64,000 nt of DNA. Origin: Simmondsia chinensis (taxonomy: Eukaryota > Streptophyta > Magnoliopsida > Caryophyllales > Simmondsiaceae). A program made the position numbers and the translations under genes. Below the pieces are notes generated by a model that was not told the origin of the DNA, made no database searches, and saw only the letters and a program-made list of their open reading frames with translations. This document shows positions 34,301 to 46,300 of the stretch, in pieces. The DNA is taken from positions 13,208,501 to 13,272,500 of the forward strand of contig JAGTTD010000001.1 of assembly GCA_018398585.1 (NCBI GenBank), written 5' to 3'. The stretch's first letter is position 1, and each line of letters begins with the position of its first letter.

Positions 34301-37300
34301 TAGTTATGCTTATGTTTCCTTTATGTCATTAAATCATTATGGACATTTAACGACATTATTGTTAGTGATGTAGCGCGTGATAGGAGAGAAGGGCTACGGG
34401 AAGGTTCAATGGCCTTCCCTTTGAATTTTATTAAGAAAATTAATGAAAATTACAAAGAGGGGATAGGGTTCTTTCTCACAGGTTGAGAAGTAGAACTAAA
34501 AATGAAAATAATTTGTGGAAAAACTGATGAACTAAACCCTAAGTCCTCCTATTTATAGTGGATGGACTAGCTATGAAAAGATAACTCCTAAATGAAAAGA
34601 TAACTCATAAAATTAAATTTTAACTAAAATAAGATCAAATCAAATCTTCTAGCTAATCTTGATTAGGTCAAAGCTTCCAGAAACCACGGTTGGTTGAAAC
34701 GGAAAGAAAATCTGCCGAGATTCGTGCGTTGACAAGGTTTACGCACTGGTGCCACCAAGCTGTACATTGTCATGGTGACGCCAAGTTACCTTCCATATCT
34801 GGTGATGCCAAGTCTCGGGCCGTACCCTGCTGCATCATCCTCCCCGGGTTGGGGAGAATTCGCCCTCGAATTCACTTGGGGTGCTGCGGTGTCATTCTCG
34901 CCAAAGTAAGGAGTGAGGTGTTTGACGTTGAAAACATCGAAAGTTCGCATACCTGGTTGGAGTTGAAGCCAGTAAGCATTATCGTTGATCTTCTCAAGAA
35001 TTGTCAAGGGCCCATTCTTACGTGCGGTGAGCTTATTGTATTCCCAGGCGGGAAATCTTTCTCTAGTCAACACAGCCCATACCTTATCACCAACTTGAAA
35101 ATGGATCCGCCTTCTCTTCTTATCAGCGTCTAGCTTGTATTTGGCGGCAGCCTCTAACAAACGAGCTTGATTTTGTTGATGCACATCCTTGAGGGAGCTC
35201 ATGAAATCTTCGGCCTTCCCGTGTGGCCTAGACAAGTCAGGAGCCGGCGCCAAGTCCATAGGAGCTCGAGGAACGAAGCCATAAACAATGCGGAAGGGAG
35301 CAAAGCCAGTAGTGCGATTGACGGAGCTATTGTAAGCAAACTCCGCTTGGTGAAGTTTGGCTTCCCATCCTTTGGCGTTTTCAGCTACAAGGCAATGGAG
35401 AAGGTTGCCAAGGGAACGGCTGATGACCTCGGTTTGGGGGTGATGCACGGTACTGAATGCTAAGGATGTGTTGGCCATCTTCCATAAGGTCCTCTAGAAA
35501 TGATTGACGAAGCGTACATCTCTATCGGACACAATACTCAAGGGCAGACCATGTAGCTTGTAAACCTCTTTGAAGTATAATCCTGCAACGTGAATGGCGT
35601 CTGCAGCTCTCTTACACCCTATGAAGCGCGCCATCTTCGAGAAGCAATCAACCATGACGAAGATTGAGTCAATACCTCCGGCGATCCTCGGTAAACCCAA
35701 CACGAAGTCCATGTTGACATCTGCCCATGGCTGACTCGGAATAGGTAACGGCAGATACAACCTAGCATTGGTGACGCCCCCTTTAGATATTTGACAGACA
35801 CGGCAGCGTTGGACAAAATGTTCCACTTCGCGGTGCAGAGTTGGCTAGTAATAGCTGGCGGATATGAGTTTGAGCGTTGTGACCCGCTTTGTGCTTCTCT
35901 TCGATTATTCTGAGCCGCCAACTCGATTGAGGAATACACAATTTGTTGCCTCTGAAAAGGAAGCCGCCATGAATAGAGTAGTCTGGGTTGATCCCTGCTT
36001 GTGCTTCTCACCAAATACTACTAAAAGTGGGATCATCTGGGTACAGATCCGCCAAGTACTCAAAACCTGTGACTTCTGCTTTGCTTTGCGCCAAGAATAG
36101 TGTCCTCCTACTTAGTGCATCTACGACCTTGTTTAGCTCGCCCGACTTATGTTTGATGGTGAAATGGAATAGCTGAATGTAGCTAGCCCACTTGGCGTGT
36201 CTATCAGAGAGTTTTTCTTGGCTGTTGTTGAATTTGAGGGCCACGTTGTTTGAATACAAAATGAATTCTCGGTTCGCCAAGTATGCTCGCCAATGCCTCA
36301 AAGCTCTCACCAAAGCATAAAACTCCAAGTCATACGTGGAGTGGTTCAATTTGCTCCCATCCAACTTTTGATTAAAATAGACGACTGGTCTCCCTTGTTG
36401 GCTGAGCACGGCGCCAATACCCACCTTGGATGCATCAGTGTGTAATTCAAAGGTTTGTTGGAAATTCGGTAATGCCAACATTGGAGCCATTGTCAATTTC
36501 TCTTTATTCTTGGAAAAAGCCAACTTTGCTTGTGGTGTCCACACAAAGGTTCCCTTCTTCATGCACTCTGTGAGTGGCGCCATGATTGTACCAAAGGCTG
36601 GAACAAAACGTCTATAGAACGACACCAGTCCGTGAAAGCTCCTCACCTCGCCAATTATTTTCGATTCTGGCCAATCTTTGATGGCCTTAATCTTGCCTTC
36701 GTCAGCTGAGATCCCATCCTTGGAGACAGCGAAACCAAGGAATGCCACCTTGTCCTTCATGAATTCACACTTCTTGAGTGTGGCAAATAAGCACTGGGCT
36801 CTCAATGTCTGGAGCACCTCTCGGAGATGGCGGAGATGATCGCCATGGTCTCGGCTAAAGATGAGAATGTCATCAAAATACACAACAACGAATTTACCAA
36901 TGAATGGGCGAAGGACCTGATTCATAAATCTCATAAATGTACTCGGAGCATTGGATAGTCCAAACGGCATGACCATCCACTCGTAAAGTCCTTCTCTTGT
37001 CTTGAACGGCGCCTTCCACTCATCTCCAGGCATAATGCGGATCTGATGATACCCGCTCTTGAGTTCGAGCTTAGTGAACAACTTGGCGCATTGAAGCTGA
37101 TCTAACAAATCATCAAGTCTCAGAATTGGAAACCTATAACGTACCGTGATCATGTTGATGGCGCGACTGTCCACGCACATTCTCTATGATCCATCCTTCT
37201 TCGGTGTGAGCAAAGCAGGCACTGCGCACGGGCTCAGGCTTTCCGTAATGAACCCCTTGGCGAGGAGTTCTTCAACTTGCCGCCTCAACTCTTCGTGTTC

Positions 37301-40300
37301 GGTAGGGCTCATCCGGTAGTGAGGACGGTTGGGCAATGAAGCGTCAGGCATTAGATCAATACGGTGTTGCACATCTCTCAAAGGCGGTAGTGAGGCGGGA
37401 AGTTCCTGTGGAAAAACGTCAGCATATTCTTCCAACAAGCCCTTGACCTCTCGCGGTAGGTCCTTGGAGATGATAGTGCTCTCTTTACCTATCAGAACGA
37501 ACAAGACCTTAGTCTTGCCAACTTCCTTGGCGAACAATGTACGGCTCTGGACATTTGGATGTATGGCATCAGCTGCTTTGGGCTTCTCATCCCGCCTTGG
37601 AAGTAAGACTATGTTAACTCCCTCAAAAAGAAAGCTGCAGGTATTCTTTCTTCCATCATGAATTGCTCCATGATCAAATTGCCAAGGACGCCCCAACAGT
37701 AAGTGGCACGCGTCCATTGTCACCACATCACACCGGACGCTTTTGTATTTTTAACCAATAGAAAAATTCACCAAACAACGCTTTGAAACCGTCACCTCGT
37801 TACCTTTCTTCAGCCAAGAAAGTTTGTATGGATGCGGGTGTTTCTCGGTCTTCAGTCCCAACTTCGTTACTGCTTCTTCTGAGATCACATTTTCACAACT
37901 CCCTGAATCAATGACTACTCGGCATATCTTACCACCAATAGTGCAGGTGGTATGAAAAATGTTAGTTCCGCAACTAGCTGTCTCCGACCTCTTCTCTTGG
38001 CGTGAAACATGCACGCCTAACAACAAGACACTGTCCCTCATCACAGGTTTCAGGATGGTTCTCCGTGTCCGCCAATTCTTTAAAGCTATTCTCAACAGCT
38101 GTATCATCTTCTTCATCCCTTGGCTCCTCAATGAGGAGGGCCTTTCCCGGTCTGTCTCCCTTGCTGCAGTCCAAGGACCGGTGTCCTACCTCTCCACATT
38201 TAATGCAAAGAATTCTAGAACAACCCGCCAAGTCCTGGTTAACTTGCCTCACGGTGTTGGCAGGTGGTACCCTCAGTTGAGCATTTGGGTTTGGCGGTGC
38301 CTGAGTCTGTTGCCTAACTTCGGTCAACGTGTTCCATGTACCGCCAACTGGGCGGCGCCTTTGCTGTCTCTCAACTTGTGCAGCTCTCTGAGCGGCTTCT
38401 GACATGGTGAAGATATCAAACATATTAAGGACGTCTTGTCCCTCAATCCGCCAATGTATCTATCAGCCAATTGTTTCCTTGACTCCGCCAAATCATTCCT
38501 GGCGATCAGAGCATGGATCTCATATGTATACTCTTCCATGGTCCTTGAACCTCGGCGAAAGTTCTGTAGTCGTTGGTACATCAAACGGGCATGATTGTGA
38601 GGCAAGAAGGTGCCTCCCAAATGCTTCTTCATCTTCTCCTAAGATTCGATCCTGGTTTAGCCTTGCCTAAGCCGGGTCCGCTTTAATTTGTGCCACTAGG
38701 CGGTTGCCCTTCCTCGAAGGCGCGTAGCAACCAGTTGTGCCTGATTTCGCTCCAGGATCTCCCGAAATTCCAAGACTTCCTCAACAGCAATGAGCCAATC
38801 TAGGAACTCTTCCAGACGTCCTCCTCCATTAAATCCCGGAATCTCAATCTGAAGTCCGGACTCCCATCTTCTGTCCTTGTGGTCATTGGGGTCACCTCCA
38901 TTGTGCGGACGGCGCCGCAACCTTGGCTCCGGAAAATCTTTGTCATGAATTTGGTTAAGGAAAGGATCGTCCACGTCTCCACCATTAACGCCTGGTGAAG
39001 GGTGGCGTTGGGGCCTACCGCCGTCCGGGAGGTTGGGGTTTGCCCCGAGTTAGACCAAGCAGCGCTTGTGTTACGCTCGGGCTTGAACCACGAACGTAAA
39101 CTAATATGAAATGCGGATAGATTGAGAATATGAGATGAGAAAGAGTATAGAATTTAGATGAGAAAGAAGAGTTTGAGTTAGATGAGAGAAAGAAGGGAAA
39201 TAGATGAGAAAATAGAGAGAGTTAGATGAGAGAGAGAATATTGATCTCAACTTGAGACAAATTTCAGATATTTGATTGAATGCCTTTCTGAATACAGCAG
39301 CTCAACTACTTAAAGGCAAGAACAAGCTTGTTAATACAATGTATGTAGACTAAACTACTAATAACCAACTACTAAAATATCTAGAGCTTATGAAAATATC
39401 TTCTAACTAACTAAAATATCTACTAACATAACTACCTAAGCTAATTGGCGCCAAGACCAACTAACAACCCAACCAAACATATGCTACTGCAGATTACAAT
39501 GCAGATTAATACATTTCAGCTAAGACAATGCAATGCAACAGCAAGACCCACACAATGCAGCTACTACGTTTATTACAATGCAGTAAAGAAGCTAAAGACC
39601 AAGCTAATACATCACTAACTACTCTAATCAGCAACTAACAGCACAGCAGTAGCATATTAGGAGCAGCAGCACACCAGTAGCAGATAGCAGCAGCAACACC
39701 AGCAGATCAGCAATGCAGCAGCAGCAGATACAGCTCACTAGCAACAGCCTTCAACTGATTTTGCCGCCAAAACTAATTGCCCGCCTTATTTCATCAATTT
39801 AAATTCTAGCCTCGGATTTCGGTTTGTAACATTCCCTTCCCCTTGAAAACATTCTTGCCCTCAAGAATGAAAGAGAACGATACTCGAAAATCACTCATTG
39901 GAAGCATTACCCTTCCGAAACTGAAGTTTTTTGGACTTGTACAACTTCATAGTGAGGTCGTGCAATTCCTTCCTCCGAGCTATTGGATCCACTTCATCCT
40001 CATTGCCATGGTCCAGATCGGACCCTTCGTTTTCAGCGTCATCTTCATCACTTTCGAATTGCCCTTCAACATCAACTCCTCTTGCCATCATGAGAAGTTT
40101 AGGGTTGCACCTATGACCGGGTACATAAGGTTGATGGCATTTAAAACAGCGGTTTCGGGACGCCTTCTTAAAGTTTCGGGGTTCTTTATGCTCATCCCAT
40201 TTCTTGTGGTCTAACCCCTTGTGAGGGTGTTGGAAGTTCTCTTCTCGATGCTTGCGCCGATCAAGAAATGTCTCCCGATGCTTGGGCCGATCGAGAATCG

Positions 40301-43300
40301 TTAAGTCGGAAGCCTCAATCAATTTTGCCTTTGCAAAGGCTTGTGACAAGGAAGCAGGTTCAAGAGCCTTCACCAAGTTCTTGATTTTCGGCTTTAACCC
40401 ACTGATGAAGCTCGAGACATAGAAGGACTCGGGGGCTCGAGGTGCAAGTGTAATCATACTGGCTCGGAGATTTTCAAATTTCGTCATATAGGCCTTCACG
40501 GTAGTGACTTGCGTTAATTTGTTGAAGCTTTCCACGACATCACCCACTTCTTCATCATCATAGCGCTCGCATATCTCAGACACGAACTTGTCCCAATTAA
40601 GAACGGGATTGCTCTTTAGCAAGCTGTAGAACCACACTTCGTGATCCCCTTGGAGATAAACCGCGGCCAATTCCACCTTTTGATCATCGGGGATGGAATA
40701 GAAATGGAAATATCGCTCGTATCTTCGTATCCACGAGTGAGGTTGCTTCCCATCAAAATTTTCAAGCTGAACTCGAGGTTGTCGGAAGCTATGGTGTCTA
40801 TTTGCATAGGTAACTTCATTGCTTCGATCATGAACCATTTCAGAGGCATTTTGTCCATATTGTTGCTGCATAACAGATGTGAACGGTTGAACAAGGTGTC
40901 CGGAAATTCCAAAAAACAGGTCTCGCTCGTGTTGGCTCATAAAACGGATCAAAGTGTCCTGCATTCGGTTCCGTTCGGTACTGCGGTCCTGGATGTAGAT
41001 CTGAAATGTCTGGAGGATGCTCCTTCGGATCTGAATTTGTGCCTAAAGATCGAATATGTTCTTGATCTAACCGTTGCTCACGCATACCAGCAGCTCCATC
41101 AACTTCAGGGACCTGATTTTGTGGCCTGAAAGGCTCGGTTTGAGCCTGATTTTGTGGCCTGTTATGCTCGGCTTGGACTTGCACTTCAGTTGCAGCTTTA
41201 CCATTTTGAGGTTCCAACTCCACATATGCCCCATTTAATCGGCTTGATGGCATTAGTGGTGCAAAACGTGACGCCACATTCTGAATTTCAACCTGGTTGT
41301 GCAACTCTTTAAGCGTCTCTTCAAAATTCGTTAATTGTTGATGCAATTGGTTTGTAAGTCTAGCTTCCGTCGTCTGTTGTTGCACTTCCAATCTTTGCCA
41401 TTGATGCTTCAAACGGTCATCCAACTCTTGTGCTTGTTGGTTGATCCGATCTTCAATTCTTTCCTCCATCTGTTGAGAATGTTGAGCAATTCTTGCATCA
41501 TACTTTTGATCGACTTCTTGTAGCAATTCTCTTTGCGATTGTTGCATCTTCATGAACATATCACTCATTTGCAAGCTTAATTGACTGTTTGTAGCCTCAG
41601 TCTGCTGCATTTTCTTGATCATATCGCTCATTTGCGAGCTTAACTGACTGATTGTAACCTCTCCTTGTCCTTGCTTCAACATTCGAGCCAACTACCACCG
41701 CATAGGAGACATTAGGATCGACATGTGTAGCCTGATTACCAGCACCAGCACCTGATCGTGTTGTTACTCCACCAGCCATACCTTTTTTTTTTTGGTTGCA
41801 AAAGCTGGCTAATCGCCTTGACTCGCAGAGTACCAGTTCGCAGAATTGCAAATCTTCACGATCGAGTGCTTAATGGAATTTACTCCTTTGAACGCACGAA
41901 CGACCACTTGCTTTTGGTTCGACAATCGTCACTGATTCCAAACCCTAGCTTGCAGAATTTCGCGCACAACGAATTCGACAAACCCTAACTTCGATCAAAC
42001 ACTGATAGTGATGTTTTCTTGATTATTTCGGACTGAGAATCCAAAATAGGTTCGATTTTTATCTGTAGTGACGATTTATACACACGAAACACAACAATCT
42101 TTAAGAACAATATCGGATTTCAATCACCTGATTTCGCTTGTCAGAAATCGCCTCTGCATCAATTGTCAGAAATCGCCTTCGCTGACAAACTCCGAATTGA
42201 ACTTGAAATTTGCACTTTGATCAGCACTAATTGATTGTTTGAAATCTGCACACTCTGATCAACACTAATTTGATTTCTGAAATTTTTTTTTTTTTTTTTA
42301 AATTTTTTTGATTACGCACTCGATCAGATTGAGGCTCTGATACCAATTGTTACGCTCGGGCTTGAACCACGAACGTAAACTAATATGAAATGCGGATAGA
42401 TTGAGAATATGAGATGAGAAATAATATAGAATTTAGATTAGAAAGAAGAGTTTTAGAGTTAGATGAGAGAAAGAAGGGAAATAGATGAGAAAATAGAGAG
42501 AGTTAGATGAGAGAGAGAATATTGATCTCAACTTGAGACAAATTTCAGATATTTGATTGAATGCCTTTCTGAATACAGCAGCTCAACTACTTAAAGGCAA
42601 GATCAAGCTTGTTAATACAATGTATCTAGACTAAACTACTAATAACCAACTACTAAAATATCTAGAGCTTATGAAAATATCTTCTAACTAACTAAAATAT
42701 CTACTAACATAACTACCTAAGCTAATTGGCGCCAAGACCAACTAACAACCCAACCAAACATATGCTACTGCAGATTACAATGCAGATTAATACATTTCAG
42801 CTAAGACAATGCAATGCAACAGCAAGACCCACACAATGCAGCTACTACGTTTATTACAATGCAGTAAAGAAGCTAAAGACCAAGCTAATACATCACTAAC
42901 TACTCTAATCAGCAACTAACAGCACAGCAGTAGCATATTAGCAGCAACAGCACACCAGTAGCAGATAGCAGCAGCAACACCAGCAGATCAGCAACGCAGC
43001 AGCAGCAGATACAGCTCACTAGCAACAGCCTTCAACTGATTTTGTCGCCAAAACTAATTGCCCGCCTTATTTCATCAATTTAAATTCTAGCCTCGGATTT
43101 CGGTAACAGCTTGATCCGTCGGAATCTCTCTTCCTGCTCCTCAAATCTCCTCTCAAATTGCTGAAGTTGGTCACGGTCAGTCACTTCTTCAACGGTGGCA
43201 TTCCTTTGTCGTCTTGGGGCCATCGTTCTTCAGGAAGCGTTCCTGCACTTTGAGACCAACTGATGCAGCGCGTGATAGGAAAGAAGGGCTACGGAAAAGT

Positions 43301-46300
43301 TCAACGGCCTTCCCTTTGAATTTTATTAACAAAATTAATGAAAATTACAAAGAGGGGAAAGGGTTCTTTCTCAGAGGTTGAGAAGTAGAACTAAAAATAA
43401 AAATAATTTACGGAAAAATGGATGAACTAAACCCTAAGTCCTGCTATTTACTGTGAATGGACTAGCTATGAAAAGATGAAAAGATAACTCACAAATGAAA
43501 ACTCATAAAATTAAATCTTAACTAAAATAAGATCAAATCCTTTAGCTAATCTTGATTGGGTCAAAGCTTCTAGAAACCGTGGTTGGTTGAAACGGAAAGG
43601 AAATCTGCCGAGATTCGTGCGTTGACAAGGTTTACACACTGGTGTCGCCAAGCTGTGCATTGTCACGGTGACGCCAAGTTACCTTCCATATCTAGTGATG
43701 CCAAGTCTCGGGCCGTGCCCCCCATGGATGCTAACCCTGCTGCATCAGTTAGGTATTCTATGCTTCTGTTCTGAATGCATGACTTGGCTAAAGTAAATGG
43801 GTGATTTTAGTTTCTTGCTGCTGCTCATAATTGACCAGTTTTAATTCAGTTGTATTGTTTAATTGATTGGCATCACTTTGTTGGTGTTACTGCTCTCAAG
43901 AAAAGAATGTTGAACCTCTGATTTTAGTGTTTGTTTCCAGGGAAACAGGCTTTTCAAAGAAGGGAAGCATGAGCTAGCCAAGGCCAAGTATGAGAAGGCA
44001 TGTTTATTTCTTTCTTACTTTTGTACTCTTTCTTGGGGATGTTGGCTCACCTGGTTTATGAATAAGTGATCTATGTTCTAGTAGCTGAAGAATGGAACTC
44101 TTCTTCTATGGCTCTCTTATTGAAATTTTATTTTGCAGTGTCAGTTTAATGAAACCAAGAGGTCTATCATTGGTCTTACCCTTGTTTTAAATTTTTGTAA
44201 TAAACAATGCCTAATGGAATTGCCAATTTAACTCTATAGTTAGACACTGGATAAAATAGTTTTTCTTCAGCTAATTTGATTAAACATTGATTGAAATTGG
44301 TGGTTCTCAATTTCTAGCACAATACGCCATCAGAACACAAGTCAAGATTGACAGAAGTTCTCTGTTTGCCAGAAGGCCGATAAAGCTATATAAACAGATC
44401 GATTCTTCTAAACATGTTAAATGGGTTGGAAATGGTTAAGGATTTTGTAGCTCTCGTGAGGATGCCACAAATGTGGATGAATTGGAACCTTTAGTTTGAG
44501 CTATGAATAAAGGAGACTGATGTTTGTACTGAATTTGAGCCATTGTATTTCTCATGGGAAATAAATTTATTTGAAGATAAATGCACGCTTTGCAAACTTC
44601 TTTTGAATAGGTTTATTTGAGCTCTGAATAAAGGAGAGTGATGTGTACTGAATTTGAGCCATCCTAATTGTTATAGTCCAAGTAGAATCTTGGCTATAAC
44701 CTAGGTGAGATAGAGGTTAGATGAGAAGTGAAGTGAGAGGAGATGAGAATAGAGAGAGAATTAGAGACGAGCGAGAGAATATCTCAAGAGAGATATGATA
44801 TTTCATTGAATGAATGAATCTTGCAAGATGTTATGATCCGAAGAGCATTAAGTCATGAAGCTGCTGTTTTTGTTATTGTTTTGTAATTCTGTAATAAGCA
44901 TAGTGAAGTGTTGCGTTTTATCCTTGCTTTGTTATGTCTCTAGCTAGTGGTTGGCGCCAAGAGGTTGTATTAGGTGGTTAAGTCGGTTATTGGTCAGGCT
45001 TTGGTCAATATTGGCTGCTTGGGTTTATTTAGTCGGTTAAGGCTTAGTCCTTATGCAATGTACTTAGATCAAGTATAAGTAGCTCAATCTTTGTAATGTC
45101 ATTCATTCAATCAAATATACACAAACTATCTCTTTGAGATATTTCTCTCTTTCTCATCTAACTTTCTCTATTATCTCATCTCCTTTACTTCTTTTCTCAT
45201 CTATACTCTCTCTTTCACAATGTTAATCTTCTAGGTCATCTAGAGGTTTAACAATTGGTATCAGAGCCTCGTTGTAGGCTATTGGTTAGTTGAATTGTTT
45301 CAATTTGAATTGTATACATATCAAAATTCTCTTTTCTGCATCACAAGGACTGAGAATCATGGCAGGAGGTGTTACAACGAGGTCAGGTGCTGCAAAGGCT
45401 GTAGCAAGTCCATCCTATGCTGAGGTTGTTGGTGCTAGTGCTGCAACCGATCTGGAAGTTTTGACATCAGCTCAATTAAGCTTGCAATTGAAAGAAATGT
45501 TAGTTAAGATACAACAGTCACAAAATGAATTGGTGCAAGGTCTGGATCAAAAGTATGAGACGCGAATTGCTCAACACTCTCAGCAAGTTGAAGAAAAGAT
45601 TGTTGATCGAGTTAATCGACAAGCATTGGAGTTTGAAGAAAAGATGGCTGAACGATTTAATCAACAAATGCAGCGGTTTGAAGAGAGATTTGCTGAGATA
45701 CGCGATCAATTTAGGGGACAGAATGTGCCTCCTGTCCAGAGCCTTTGCTACCTGCTAGTATGTTGCATACAAATCTGCGGATGAGACCTCCTGAAGATGT
45801 GAATCATCAAATGCCTAATGTGACAGTTAGAGTGCAAGATCGAACTCAAGAAGTTGAGGTAACTGCGAAAGCACAGGATCAGTCACTTAATCCAGCTCAT
45901 TCACGATCTGCAAGTATGAATTCAGGACAGAGTGATCATCCTTCTGATCCAGCAGGTCATCTTAGATCTGCCAGCTTGAATGTGGAACATTTGGATCGGC
46001 CACCTGATCAGTGGCATCAGCAACGTTCAGGGAGTAATGATGTAACATCCAATAAAAGAAGTAATGGTTATAGGAAGCCAAGAGTTCAGATTGATCCATT
46101 TGATGGAAAGCAACCTCATTCTTAGTTGAGAAGGTGCGATCGTTATTTTCACTTCTACCACATTGATGAGGTTGAAAAGGTGCAGATAGCTGCTGTGTAT
46201 CTCCTTGGAGATCATGAGGTATGGCTGTACAGTTTATTGAAAAGCAATCCGACACTATCTTGGGCTGATTTTGTGAAAGAACTTTGTGAGCGATATGGTG

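Larger units (their letters stand above)
39069..43108 (-). mobile_element. Gag-only LTR element (TR-GAG type) nested in the CRM-type gag
   Basis: A perfect target duplication GCTTG (39064-39068, 43109-43113) brackets the element. LTRs 39069-39831 (763 bp) and 42348-43108 (761 bp) are about 98% alike by eye, with inverted ends TGTTAC/GTAACA. Minus-strand order: 5' LTR (right), primer site TTGGTATCAGAGCC (about 42334-42347), gag (41779 to 39891), polypurine tract CAAGGGGAAGGGAA (39832-39845), 3' LTR. The internal part is only 2.5 kb and contains no protease, RT, RNase H or integrase. It must depend on another element for movement; the related autonomous type is likely that at 44829-50628 and 50814-55523. 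Confidence 0.9.
34366..43747 (-). mobile_element. CRM-type Ty3/gypsy chromovirus in PAS1 intron 14
   Basis: A perfect target duplication GTTAG (34361-34365, 43748-43752) brackets the element. Minus-strand order: 5' LTR 43261-43747, primer site (degenerate TTGGTCTCAAAG), gag start at 43223, a nested element (39069-43108), the rest of gag (to about 38200), protease, RT, RNase H, integrase (to 34786), 3' LTR 34366-34837. Without the insertion it is about 5.3 kb. The two LTRs (472 and 487 bp) differ visibly more than those of the element nested inside, as expected for an older insertion. Clade assignment rests on the RT/RNase H text ([17 protein letters not shown]-like and [14 protein letters not shown]). 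Confidence 0.9.

Noticed and set aside
35167..38670. Plus-strand frames of about 90-150 codons opposite the CRM-type pol
   Set aside because: They are antisense shadows of the minus-strand gag-pol and resemble no protein.
40641..41129. 162-codon plus-strand frame as a gene
   Set aside because: Antisense to the gag of the gag-only element, whose minus-strand frame has clear gag motifs.
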